A stretch of 28,848 bases of DNA from Candidatus Melainabacteria bacterium (GTDB taxonomy: Bacteria > Cyanobacteriota > Vampirovibrionia > Obscuribacterales > Obscuribacteraceae): contig PLXC01000141.1 in NCBI GenBank assembly GCA_003151275.1, forward strand, positions 1-28,848. The letters run 5' to 3'. Under the pieces are notes generated by a model. The model was not told the origin of the DNA and made no database searches. It saw only the letters and a program-made list of their open reading frames with translations. Both the position numbers and the translations under genes were made by a program. The first letter of the stretch is position 1. The number at the start of each line of letters is the position of its first letter. This document shows, piece by piece, positions 7,534-15,325 of this stretch.

Positions 7534-8382
7534 ATGGGAAGAGATATCGCCGCAACGGCTAAAGATTTCGAGCAACATGCACAAAAGGGATATCTCCCAG
7601 AGAATCTTGCCCAGGAATTGCACAGCTTGAGCGATACCGATCGGCTAGCGGTTGCGAAACAGATTGATTGGGATATGAAACACCAGTCGAATCCATCGCT
7701 TCCAAAGGTTGAATTCTATGACTCCGGGGACCTCAAATCAATTGAAGCATCAGGGAAGTCAGGAACGTCCGATTTCACTGAACATACTGAACTGTATAAA
7801 GATTCCGGCAAAATCAAATCCGAATTGAACACGACGAACACCAAACTTTCCTACGAGCAAAGCACAGACATCGAGCTAGTAGAACGGGACTCGAACAGAC
7901 ATATGACGCACAAGTACGATTTGTCGACCAGAGTCAACGGAACGAAAGTGACAACCACTTCCGACGATGATCGCTGGGCATACGATGCGAAAAGCGGAAA
8001 ACAAATATCCCACGATGAGCAAACATCTTGGGGAAAGAAACTGCATGAAGAATTCGACGCAACGACTGGCAAGGAAAAATCTGCCGACGAGACCAATGCG
8101 AAAGGGACCGTACACCGCACCTATGACGCCACTACAGGTAATCTGAAGCAAGAAAACATCGTCAACTCCGATAAGACTCACGAGACACTCAAATACGACT
8201 CAAACGGAGACAAACTCTCCAGAGAAAAGCAATATGGAAACAATGGCGACAAGGGCACCCGTATTTGGACATATAGCCACAAAACTGGAAAAGAAAACTA
8301 CACTGAGTGGCGTGATCCTAGCGGCAGAGTCGAGAAAAATAACATAGACGAAGACGGTCACTACACGCGAGTTCAGGACTAG
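7534..8382 (+). CDS. YD-repeat-like hydrophilic orphan protein
   Basis: A 282-residue soluble protein without signal peptide. The first ~70 residues form a helical domain ending with LPKVEFYDSGDL. From about residue 145 on there are degenerate repeats of about 20-25 residues with the pattern (Y/F)D-x-x-(S/T)GK-x-x...; examples begin AYDAKSGKQ, FDATTGKEK, TYDATTGNL, KYDSNGDKL and TYSHKTGKE. This resembles YD/RHS-type or MORN-like beta repeats, but no RHS core or toxin domain is present. ATG at 7534 has GGGGAG nine bases upstream and is preferred over TTG at 7528. The same promoter-like block precedes the 218-residue gene at 11815, and both proteins share a short motif, (L/F)P(K/Q)(V/L)E(F/L)(Y/F)D. 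Function unknown. Confidence 0.8.
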   Translation: MGRDIAATAKDFEQHAQKGYLPENLAQELHSLSDTDRLAVAKQIDWDMKHQSNPSLPKVEFYDSGDLKSIEASGKSGTSDFTEHTELYKDSGKIKSELNTTNTKLSYEQSTDIELVERDSNRHMTHKYDLSTRVNGTKVTTTSDDDRWAYDAKSGKQISHDEQTSWGKKLHEEFDATTGKEKSADETNAKGTVHRTYDATTGNLKQENIVNSDKTHETLKYDSNGDKLSREKQYGNNGDKGTRIWTYSHKTGKENYTEWRDPSGRVEKNNIDEDGHYTRVQD

Positions 8383-8436
8383 CGGTCATTTGCTGAGCGA
8401 CGACTTATTCCTCGGGAGAGACAGATTTCAGTCCAC

Positions 8437-8453
8437 AGAACATCCTATGTTCT
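8437..8453. repeat. Small hairpin between convergent genes
   Basis: AGAACA-tccta-TGTTCT is a 6-bp inverted repeat overlapping the end of the minus-strand DUF4279 gene and lying downstream of the plus-strand gene. There is no T-run, so terminator function is only a possibility. Confidence 0.35.
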
Positions 8454-9174
8454 AGCTAGACGTAGGATCTGCGCCAACAAAAACATTTTGATACCAGTAC
8501 TTCTCTGGATCCTTGAACCAGTAGTCATTTTGCGGTGTCAGCTGCGATCGCAAAACAGACATAGGCACGTTGTAGCGATACAACAAGCCGATAAAATCAC
8601 GCAGAGCGGGCTCCGAAAGATAGCGAACGGAGAGATAGACAGTTAAGTTGGTTAGATGGCCGCGTACATCTTTCACGCCTTCAATCTCTGTCAACCATTT
8701 GAAGAAATGATCTTCATCAAGCTGACAATAATAGTGTGGTCCGGGAATAGTTAGCTCCGCTTCGTGTTCAGGTTCCTTCCATAAAACCGGCTCTGCTGGA
8801 CTGAACCATACGCTTATCCCGATGCCGGTTGCGCCCAATCGGGACAACAAATCATCTTCTATATAGAAATTGTCTTCGTAGACACGAACGTCGAGATACC
8901 CTCCCAAATCTTGAGTGCTAAGCGCCTTCAACTCTGCGTGCACCTTCTCCAACAATAAAATCCACTGTAATAAAAGTGTCTCTACACTCGGGTGACGCAA
9001 ATCATCGGAACACAACTGCCAGCCTGCAAAAGAGCTTCTTTGATGTGCTAATGCAGAACCATCGGCGTCACTACCAGCGCCTCTCCTCGAGGGCTGGATA
9101 CCAAGAACGCTGGAAATTAGCTCTGTATCGATATTCTGATTCGAAAAAACGAGCTGGATCGATGTGGATGGCAT
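8452..9174 (-). CDS. DUF4279-like protein
   Basis: A 240-residue cytoplasmic protein. The N-terminal ~125 residues resemble DUF4279: an opening strand (SIQLVFSNQNID), a helix ending SSVLGIQPSRRGAG, then SFAGWQLCSDD, a long helix (ETLLLQWILLLEKVHAELKA) and paired strands (LDVRVYED, GIGISVWFSP). DUF4279 proteins have no established activity and are often found near toxin or contact-dependent loci, so an immunity-like role is only a guess. The C-terminal ~110 residues (LDEDHFFKWLTEIEGVKDVRG onward, aromatic-rich end) look like a second domain I cannot name. No clear ribosome-binding site precedes the ATG at 9174. It is transcribed divergently from the TPR gene at 9339. Confidence 0.7.
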   Translation of the reverse strand: MPSTSIQLVFSNQNIDTELISSVLGIQPSRRGAGSDADGSALAHQRSSFAGWQLCSDDLRHPSVETLLLQWILLLEKVHAELKALSTQDLGGYLDVRVYEDNFYIEDDLLSRLGATGIGISVWFSPAEPVLWKEPEHEAELTIPGPHYYCQLDEDHFFKWLTEIEGVKDVRGHLTNLTVYLSVRYLSEPALRDFIGLLYRYNVPMSVLRSQLTPQNDYWFKDPEKYWYQNVFVGADPTSS

Positions 9175-9338
9175 GGTTGCTTGATTTGGTTGGTTGTGAT
9201 GGTACAGATGACATTCTACGTCGAGATTGGTTCATTTACTGCATCGATGAAATCGGCCAAGGAGAATCCAAAACAAATGTTTAGCCTCTGTATCGGGCAT
9301 AAAAACTAGGAGGTTGGCACTCGTCAGGGAGAACGGCA

Positions 9339-9953
9339 ATGAGCGAATCTTGGGCAACGCTTACGAGCATGGCTGAGTCTGCAGCGCGTGGAGGGAAGTA
9401 TGACGAAGCCAAGGATTGTTATCGGCAGGCACTCGCTGATGCAGATTCTCGCCGCGACGTTCAAAACGCTTATTACACAAGGTGCAACTTTGCAGGACTG
9501 CTCAGACTTCTGGATGAATATGTGCAAGCGGAGCAGCTGCTGCGAGAAGCGACGCAATTGCGTCATGATTATCCGCAGCAACTTGCGCTCGAACCAGTAT
9601 CGCCTCTTACCGACCTGGAAAGAATTCTTGTAAAACAAAACAGATTGGCTGAACTGGAGCAGCTTCATCGTGCCGATGCTGAAAAGATGTTTGCCGTTTA
9701 CGGAAGGGATTCCCTCGAGTACAAGATGAGTTTGATGAATCTGGCGAAGACATATGGCACGCACTTTAAGGACATGGAAAGGTGCAAGTCCCTTTTTAGA
9801 GAAGTTCTCGACTGGTCACACACAGCGGAACCAATCACGCGCAAAATGATTTACATGAACTTTGACGGTGTCCTTCGTGCTGCCGGACTCACTGCTGAAG
9901 CGGACGCCGCACAACAAGAGCTGTCCACGCTGCAACAACGGGCCTCTTCATGA
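9339..9953 (+). CDS. Small TPR protein
   Basis: A 204-residue soluble protein made almost entirely of helical pairs of tetratricopeptide type, a scaffold for protein-protein contacts. Repeat-like units include AARGGKYDEAKDCYRQALAD (about 13-32), LLDEYVQAEQLLREATQLR, LAELEQLHRADAEKMFAVYG and KDMERCKSLFREVL. No signal peptide or catalytic domain is seen. ATG at 9339 has AGGGAG seven bases upstream. Partner unknown. Confidence 0.85.
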   Translation: MSESWATLTSMAESAARGGKYDEAKDCYRQALADADSRRDVQNAYYTRCNFAGLLRLLDEYVQAEQLLREATQLRHDYPQQLALEPVSPLTDLERILVKQNRLAELEQLHRADAEKMFAVYGRDSLEYKMSLMNLAKTYGTHFKDMERCKSLFREVLDWSHTAEPITRKMIYMNFDGVLRAAGLTAEADAAQQELSTLQQRASS

Positions 9954-10056
9954 TCTGGAGCCTCAGGCAAACTCAATTTGTCCTGACGGTCCACACTCAT
10001 CAAAACCGGCTCAGAATCTAGGTTTTGAATCAGAAGTCGATCAGGCGGAGGAATAA

Positions 10057-10131
10057 ATGAAGTTCGTCCAGAATATACTGTCAAGTCTTCTCAACAACAG
10101 GGCCCTGAGAGAACGACGAGATGAGCTTTAG
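10057..10131 (+). CDS. Possible 24-residue small protein
   Basis: A short frame, MKFVQNILSSLLNNRALRER plus RDEL, starts at an ATG with a near-ideal ribosome-binding site (GCGGAGG, about 5-7 bases upstream). The N-terminal half is amphipathic or hydrophobic (FVQNILSSLL) and the C-terminal half is basic and charged. It lies 103 bases after the TPR gene and 57 bases before the next membrane-protein gene, on the same strand. It may be a genuine small protein or a leader peptide of that gene. No homology is claimed. Confidence 0.4.
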   Translation: MKFVQNILSSLLNNRALRERRDEL

Positions 10132-10188
10132 GCTTAGTTCTTTTGGTAAGTCGTGGAATCCCTTTAGCACGAACATGAGGGAGTAAAG

Positions 10189-10830
10189 ATGTACAAGGAA
10201 CCTGGGGATGACCTTAAGCAGGAAGAAGTGGAGCTAAATGCTAGTTCGTCTGTCGAAGACAAAGCTGAACTGCCGGCTGCGGTGGCGGCTTCAAATACTG
10301 CCTCCGGAGAACATGTGAGCGCAGAGATCAAGAAAGTAGACGATAAGAACACTGACGGTAAGAGGGAAAACGAAAAGCTGCGCACTAAGCGCCAGTTTAA
10401 TCTAATTGTGAAAGTCGGATCTGTGCTTGTGGTTCTATGTGTGTGTTTTGCGATGACCGCTACTTTTTTATTCGGGCTAAGAACTGCCACGCAATTGGTG
10501 CCAGTCTTTTTTGAATCTCCAGCCGTCAACAACATGGAGAATTTGAGCGGTTATGGTTGGAATTTTTTTCAAGGAGGCCAGGATCAAATTCGATTCAAGA
10601 CCAGTAGACCGGTAACATTGATAGACGCTGAAAAGTATAGAAAATTCGGACTAAAAGACCGTAAATTTATGGAGGCATACCATTCCGTCGTAGATCTCTT
10701 CCCTGTAGATCGAACGAATATGGAGGACCACTTGGGGCAAATAGAAGTTCTTTTCTGGTATGACCGGGGCCGGACGTTAGTTCACGATAAAACCACCGAT
10801 CTGTATTTATTTTGCTGCGAGCATGGATAG
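10189..10830 (+). CDS. Single-pass membrane protein of unknown function
   Basis: A 213-residue protein. Residues 1-67 are hydrophilic, rich in Glu/Lys/Ala, and end in a basic stretch (KLRTKRQ), so this part is probably cytoplasmic. One transmembrane helix covers about residues 74-98. The remaining ~115 residues would be extracytoplasmic and contain YGWNFFQGGQDQIRFKTSRP and a C-terminal LYLFCCEHG with two adjacent cysteines. I do not recognise a domain. ATG at 10189 has GGGAG six bases upstream. A small hairpin follows at 10863. Confidence 0.75.
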   Translation: MYKEPGDDLKQEEVELNASSSVEDKAELPAAVAASNTASGEHVSAEIKKVDDKNTDGKRENEKLRTKRQFNLIVKVGSVLVVLCVCFAMTATFLFGLRTATQLVPVFFESPAVNNMENLSGYGWNFFQGGQDQIRFKTSRPVTLIDAEKYRKFGLKDRKFMEAYHSVVDLFPVDRTNMEDHLGQIEVLFWYDRGRTLVHDKTTDLYLFCCEHG

Positions 10831-10862
10831 GTAGTGTCGTGCGCCCGCCTGGATCTTGTGAA

Positions 10863-10888
10863 TAAGGCTTCAGCCCCTTACGATTTTT
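10863..10888 (+). terminator. Possible intrinsic terminator
   Basis: TAAGGCT-tc-AGCCCCTTA forms a short stem with a two-base bulge, followed by CGATTTTT. It sits 32 bases after the stop of the membrane-protein gene, in a convergent spacer. Confidence 0.4.
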
Positions 10889-10993
10889 CGAACACATTGA
10901 ATTCGCCTGGAAATCGCAACACCTATTGATACTACCAATGGTATCGGTTACCTTTTATTGATTTCTAAATCCTTCTTTGATGATTGACTTAGT

Positions 10994-11554
10994 CTAGTTG
11001 GGTTTTGTTGCTTTGCTGGTTTTGATGATTAGGGCGATTTTGTCAGCAGTGAGCGGGTCTTCTTTCGCGTCAGCGTATCCTTGCCAGCGTACGATGCCGT
11101 CAGCGGAAATGACTAAAACCTGCGGAATTCCTTTCACGCCGACAGCATTGTACATCCTTTTGTCTGGTGCCGAGGCCACGCTGAAGTCAACTGTATTGTC
11201 CTTCAAAAATTTCTTGACGACTTTTCCTGATTCGTCGGTAATTCCGATGATTACTAAATCATCGCCGAATTTCTGCTTGAACTGGTTTAGCTCAGGAGTC
11301 AGCCTGCGGCAATCAGGGCACCATGTCGCCCAGAAATCCAGTATTACGACTTTTCCTTTCGTATGCGGAGCGGGACCGTTCAGCCACTTAGCTACGTGTA
11401 ACGCAGGAGCTTTTTTGCCGCGTAGATCATTTGTCGCATGAATCTTTTTGTCCATTACATAAGGCGGATAGCCTGGATCTTGGTCCGCTGCAAGAGCTGC
11501 AACGCCTGGATCTAGCAGTGTGAGGAATGCGCACAACGCAAGCAGAGCTTTCAT
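10994..11554 (-). CDS. Secreted TlpA-like thioredoxin
   Basis: A thiol-disulfide oxidoreductase of the TlpA/ResA/redoxin group (186 residues), acting outside the cytoplasmic membrane. An N-terminal signal peptide of about 22 residues ends near ALAAD. The thioredoxin fold shows VVILDFWATWCPDCRRLTPE with active-site cysteines C79 and C82, followed by LVIIGITDES and the cis-proline loop GVKGIPQVLVI (P144). The CPDC pair differs from thioredoxin's CGPC and suits a more specialised redox partner. Such proteins commonly reduce disulfides during cytochrome c maturation or envelope protein folding; the client here is unknown. ATG at 11554 has AGGAAG seven bases upstream. It is flanked by unrelated genes and is probably monocistronic. 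Confidence 0.92.
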   Translation of the reverse strand: MKALLALCAFLTLLDPGVAALAADQDPGYPPYVMDKKIHATNDLRGKKAPALHVAKWLNGPAPHTKGKVVILDFWATWCPDCRRLTPELNQFKQKFGDDLVIIGITDESGKVVKKFLKDNTVDFSVASAPDKRMYNAVGVKGIPQVLVISADGIVRWQGYADAKEDPLTADKIALIIKTSKATKPN

Positions 11555-11722
11555 TCTTTTCTTCCTAATGGAATTGAGTGACTTCGGATTCAGGTTGAAC
11601 TTGTCAGTCTAGCAGTCGAACTGGTTTAGCCACGTCACTACTGGGTGGCAAGAAAGCGTATACCGTTAGCGCTGCCACTAATCAAACCTCCGCAGTTAAC
11701 TCATGGCGGCAATTTCTGGACA

Positions 11723-11758
11723 TAAACAGGTTGGATACAAATCCCCTGTAGATTCCTA
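11723..11758 (+). promoter_or_regulatory. Shared promoter-like block, copy B
   Basis: A 36-bp block starting TAAACAGGTTGGATACAAA matches 7452-7487 at 29 of 36 positions. It gives a -35-like TTGGAT, a 17-bp spacer and a -10-like TCCTAT. It lies 56 bases before the ATG at 11815. Confidence 0.6.
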
Positions 11759-11814
11759 TGCAGAAACCCGAAGGCGTTAACTGAACCGAGTCGACAAGGC
11801 TCAAGGAGTACAAA

Positions 11815-12471
11815 ATGGCTGCACATGAACTCGATAACAAAGCTGAACAAATGGAATCGCGTCAGACGAGCAACCTCTCTTCCCTATTGCCCGAACTGCT
11901 CAATAATGGTTCATTCCGGCAGCTTAGTAAAGTGGAATCATCCGCAACAATTACCAACAACGGATTCCCACAACTTGAGTTATTTGATGGCACCGCCACA
12001 GTCATGAAAGCCGACAGCGCACTCAGACTCAGTAGCAAATACGAAACAGGAGCTGAGCTGACCAGTGACAGAGAGCTGAAACAAGCGGGGCTCAATCCAA
12101 AAGACGTAAAGCACAAAGTTGAGAAACAAGACGACGGATGGACAGCAGAAAGCACATCGGTCAAGTATCCAAACGGTATTGAAGTGACGGTAGCCGGTCG
12201 AACGAAACACACGCAGAACGGCCATGATGTCGTAATGGATCCTACGGCTACGATCAAAGAACCGCTGCCAAAGGGCTATCACAAGGACAAAGATGGTGCC
12301 ATCCTCGATGCTGACAATAAAAAGGTCGCGGAAATAAACAAAGATGGAACCGTCACCATTAAAGTTGGCAAAGATTACGTGACGCAAAGTCCGGCAGGTA
12401 TAACAGAAGAGACGGTTTTTGAACACAAGAACGGCTCAGGTATGGCTGGTCGTCTCAAACTGCAAGACTGA
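11815..12471 (+). CDS. Hydrophilic orphan protein
   Basis: A 218-residue soluble, lysine- and aspartate-rich protein without signal peptide or membrane helix. The N-terminal ~50 residues are helical (LSSLLPELLNNGSFRQLSKV). The rest is beta-strand-like with repeated turn motifs: SVKYPNGIEVTVAG, HKDKDGAILDADNKKVAEI, NKDGTVTIKVGKDYV. It ends in MAGRLKLQD. The motif FPQLELFDG resembles LPKVEFYDS in the gene at 7534, and both have the same promoter-like block, so I take them as distant members of one lineage-specific family. AAGGAG lies about six bases before the ATG. A strong intrinsic terminator follows. Confidence 0.8.
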   Translation: MAAHELDNKAEQMESRQTSNLSSLLPELLNNGSFRQLSKVESSATITNNGFPQLELFDGTATVMKADSALRLSSKYETGAELTSDRELKQAGLNPKDVKHKVEKQDDGWTAESTSVKYPNGIEVTVAGRTKHTQNGHDVVMDPTATIKEPLPKGYHKDKDGAILDADNKKVAEINKDGTVTIKVGKDYVTQSPAGITEETVFEHKNGSGMAGRLKLQD

Positions 12472-12497
12472 GAGCACTTTCCTTAACGACAGTGATT

Positions 12498-12533
12498 CGC
12501 CCCGTTCGAAGAGATCGAACGGGGCGATTTCTT
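12498..12533 (+). terminator. Strong intrinsic terminator
   Basis: CGCCCCGTTCGA (12498-12509) pairs perfectly with TCGAACGGGGCG (12515-12526) across the loop AGAGA, followed by ATTTCTT. The 12-bp G/C-rich stem sits 27 bases after the stop of the hydrophilic orphan gene. Confidence 0.85.
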
Positions 12534-12600
12534 GGCAAATGATCTAGATAAAGCTGTTATCCGTCAGTCATATCGGCACACGCGCAGACTCGATAAAAGG

Positions 12601-14175
12601 TCAGCGCGACGAGTTACAGATGGCAATCGAATCCTCAGGCAATGTTGGTTTGAGCTGGGTCCAATCGTTAGCAAACGGATGAAATATGAGGTTGCGCCCA
12701 TCCAGATCGATCTTCAAGGCTTCTCCGGCACCTTTAATTGGTTTGGAAGAAAGCAATTTGTAGCTAAGTTCGGGAAGCGGTCGATTGGTCATCTTAACTA
12801 AAGCATCGGAAAGCGGAATCATCGATTCGTCGATCAGTATTGTGGCGACAAAGGGGAACTTAGGAGAAATTGTGGTGAGAACAAGGCCTCTTATCTGCTT
12901 GAATGAGTTGATTATGATTGACCGTTTGCACGCACAGTTCAGTCCTTTGATAGCAAACTGTGCTTTGGTCAATTCCACCTGACCAAAATTTGGCAGAGTG
13001 CTTGGCAAATTGGAATGATGATCGGTACTAGCGATTTGCACGGGTTTCATTTTTGAAAGCAAATAGCCTGGCAGCTGATCCTGCACGTCAGCAGCGTTTG
13101 CTTTGCTAAGTTCTTGCACAAGTTCGTCAGCCTTGCCTTGCTCAGCAAGAACGCTAGCCAGTCCAAGACAATATATGGGTGGGCTAGCGTTTAATTTAAT
13201 GGCTTGCCTATAAGCCAGTTCCGCAGTGTTTAACCAAGCACCATATTTGGTGCGATCGTAAGCGACAAACCTTGCCTTGTCGTCCAATATCTGCGCAAGT
13301 CGAAAGAACGTTCCTGAATCATCGCTTTTATCAAGATTGCGCACGGCAGCAACCAAAATTTCCTGAGATGCTTCCGGCTTCAGCACAGATAGCGTCAATG
13401 CTGCTTGAACATAGATCTGCGCATCAGTGGGCTTGTTTTCCGAAATGACTTGATGCATCAATTCGTCTGCATGCTTCACGTCATTGTCGCGAATATAGGC
13501 CAAGAATAATTGAAAGAGTGCGGTCGATTTTTGTTCTGGAGTGTTCGCAAGTTTAACCGCGTTATTCGCCGTAATGGTCGCCAAATGGGGTTTGTCGAAA
13601 TAGAGAAGTGCTTGACCCAACTGGTATTGCCAGTCGAAGTCTGTTGACTTTCGAGACAACATCTCTTGCAAAATCAAAATGCTTTCATCGCGACGCCCCA
13701 TCAACATTAACGACTGTGCCTGTCCAATCCACGCTTTCCAATCGGAAGGATTCACATCTCTGCTTTTGGAAAAGCACACAAGCGCCGATTTTTGGTCACC
13801 CAGAGCTTGCTGCATAATTCCCAAGTTGACTAACGCGATTGAATTACGCGGCGCAAGTCTTGTCGCCATCCGGCCTTCGGCAAGAGCTTCTGGAGACTTC
13901 GAATCCTCAAACAGAAAATAGGAAAGAACCGCGTGAGGCAAGCACTTGCCTCTGTCCTGTTTCACAGCTTTCCGTTCCAAATCGATTGCTTGTTGAGTCT
14001 TCTTGTTCTCAAAAAGTTGAATCGCCTGTTTCGTCAGGTCATCTTCGTTGGACGTAACTTTGGCCATGCAACCGGTGGGGCTGCCTAACAGTAGACCCAC
14101 TAAGCATGCAAAAAAGAAGCAACGCAATTTCAACTGGTTACTGAGAAGCAGTTTGAAGCTGTTTTTGAGACCCAT
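12601..14175 (-). CDS. Exported TPR protein with C-terminal HMA-like domain
   Basis: A 524-residue protein from ATG 14175. Residues ~17-37 are a hydrophobic signal segment; LLLGSPTGC could be a poor lipobox. Residues ~45-370 are TPR-like helical repeats (ALAEGRMATRLAPRNSIALV, NLGIMQQALGDQKSALVCF, AELAYRQAIKLNASPPIYCL). Residues ~400-465 resemble a heavy-metal-associated fold: a strand (VELTKAQFAIKGLNCACKRS), helix, strand (FVATILIDES) and helix. The usual GMxCxxC is altered to GLNCAC, so metal binding is uncertain. The last ~55 residues (LSYKLLSS...FANDWTQLKPTLPEDS) recur as a fragment at 27418. Start is uncertain: the frame is open to 14298, and ATG 14238, inside the upstream gene, has GGAGG. 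From 14175 it lies 10 bases after the thaumatin-like gene and probably shares its operon. Confidence 0.78.
   Translation of the reverse strand: MGLKNSFKLLLSNQLKLRCFFFACLVGLLLGSPTGCMAKVTSNEDDLTKQAIQLFENKKTQQAIDLERKAVKQDRGKCLPHAVLSYFLFEDSKSPEALAEGRMATRLAPRNSIALVNLGIMQQALGDQKSALVCFSKSRDVNPSDWKAWIGQAQSLMLMGRRDESILILQEMLSRKSTDFDWQYQLGQALLYFDKPHLATITANNAVKLANTPEQKSTALFQLFLAYIRDNDVKHADELMHQVISENKPTDAQIYVQAALTLSVLKPEASQEILVAAVRNLDKSDDSGTFFRLAQILDDKARFVAYDRTKYGAWLNTAELAYRQAIKLNASPPIYCLGLASVLAEQGKADELVQELSKANAADVQDQLPGYLLSKMKPVQIASTDHHSNLPSTLPNFGQVELTKAQFAIKGLNCACKRSIIINSFKQIRGLVLTTISPKFPFVATILIDESMIPLSDALVKMTNRPLPELSYKLLSSKPIKGAGEALKIDLDGRNLIFHPFANDWTQLKPTLPEDSIAICNSSR
12627..12776. repeat. 150-bp duplicated segment, copy 1 (in the TPR-HMA gene)
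   Basis: This segment of the TPR-HMA gene matches 27418-27567 in the same orientation, with about 8 substitutions and no gaps over 150 bases (about 95% identity). Similarity stops sharply at both ends. This copy lies in the intact gene and encodes its C-terminal region. Confidence 0.9.
13238..13253. repeat. GCACC-type palindrome inside a coding region
   Basis: GCACCATATTTGGTGC resembles the dispersed intergenic palindromes but lies within the TPR-HMA gene, encoding part of RTKYGAWLN. It may be coincidence or a coding-region instance of the same target. Confidence 0.3.
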
Positions 14176-14185
14176 TTTGATGCCG

Positions 14186-15325
14186 TTACTGAGACCCACT
14201 TTGTATTTGTCCGAACGGATAGGCTTCCAGAGTGACATCAATGTCGCCTCCAAGAGGTGATGTTCCGCGCTGAATCTCACAAATTCCATAACCAACAAAT
14301 GGAATCGGTGGATTCGCGGCTATGTCATAAAGCTTCTTGTGATATTGAGGATCAAAGAATTTCGTGGCTGGAAGTGGTGGCACCCCTGGTGGCGGCGATT
14401 CGTAGGCAGTCAAAGCCGCATTGCGGTTCGCCGGTGCAACTGGGGGATTGGTATTGGCATTGTTGGGATAATAGTTGATTGCGTTGTCACATCCCACATC
14501 GAGACTGGGGTAAGTAAGTGGCGCGTTGTTGTCAGCTTGGAGGCAGCCCGATTTTTGTGTGCCGGGGGGAGACCCCGGAACCGTCAGATTTTGATAGCGC
14601 GAAGCGCAATTTGTGCAGCCATACGGATACACGCCAGGGTTTCCATAGTCGCCATAAAAGTTAGGAGTGGTGCCTGGGCTGTTACGTATTTGAGTTACAG
14701 GAATCAGTGCGCCTCCTGAAGTTTTGTAGGCACCGTTTTGCCACGCGCCCGGAACCTTCATTACCCACTGCGCATTGACGCCGTTAACTTCGCTGATGTC
14801 GACCGTGTCAAACGTGTTGTTTTTGACATTGAACTCGACGAAAGTTGCTCCAGATGGAACGGCAGCTGATGTCGATCCAAAGGTGAACGGATATGAGAAA
14901 CAACTATTGGAAAACCAGCAAGTAGACGGGTCCTGACCTTTCAAACTCGAGTCGACCGGGACCCACACAGCCAAATGAACTGGAGTTTGGGCATAGTTAG
15001 TTAGTTGCGCAGTCTGATTCGGTCCCAACATGAAATACCAAATCGCCGTATTTACTGGACCGTAGCAGTTCGGAGGGTTTCTTAGAGTGATTGGAACCTG
15101 GGTGGCTTTGTCGAGAACTGAGTTCGCATTGATGTTGCCCGTATAGTCTTGCAGCAGTATTACCTGCGTCTTGGGCAAACTTAGCGAATGGTGTATGTAG
15201 ATGTTGTTAGTGGAGGTGCTGCCGGTCCGATTTTGTGGTCTGGCAGAAGCATTCGGGGGCAGCGCGAAAGAGACTATAGTCATCGCCGCTGTCGCTGCAA
15301 CGGCAAACCATCTCAATGATCTCAT
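14186..15325 (-). CDS. Secreted thaumatin-like protein
   Basis: A 379-residue exported protein. The signal peptide runs from MRSLRWFAVAATAAMTIV to about NASA, with an Ala-x-Ala cleavage site near residue 28. The mature part is Asn/Pro/Thr/Gly-rich with paired cysteines (CWFSNSC, YGCTNCASRY, SGCLQ, VGCDN). The segment FVEFNVKNNTFDTVDISEVN followed by GVNA resembles the thaumatin-family core 'EFTL...DFYDVSLVDGFN', so I call a thaumatin-like fold. Members include plant PR-5 proteins and some bacterial proteins, often carbohydrate-binding or glucanase-like. Activity here is unknown. ATG at 15325 has GGAGG six bases upstream; an upstream ATG at 15349 is less likely. The TPR-HMA gene follows directly, which suggests joint expression in the envelope. 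Confidence 0.65.
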   Translation of the reverse strand: MRSLRWFAVAATAAMTIVSFALPPNASARPQNRTGSTSTNNIYIHHSLSLPKTQVILLQDYTGNINANSVLDKATQVPITLRNPPNCYGPVNTAIWYFMLGPNQTAQLTNYAQTPVHLAVWVPVDSSLKGQDPSTCWFSNSCFSYPFTFGSTSAAVPSGATFVEFNVKNNTFDTVDISEVNGVNAQWVMKVPGAWQNGAYKTSGGALIPVTQIRNSPGTTPNFYGDYGNPGVYPYGCTNCASRYQNLTVPGSPPGTQKSGCLQADNNAPLTYPSLDVGCDNAINYYPNNANTNPPVAPANRNAALTAYESPPPGVPPLPATKFFDPQYHKKLYDIAANPPIPFVGYGICEIQRGTSPLGGDIDVTLEAYPFGQIQSGSQ

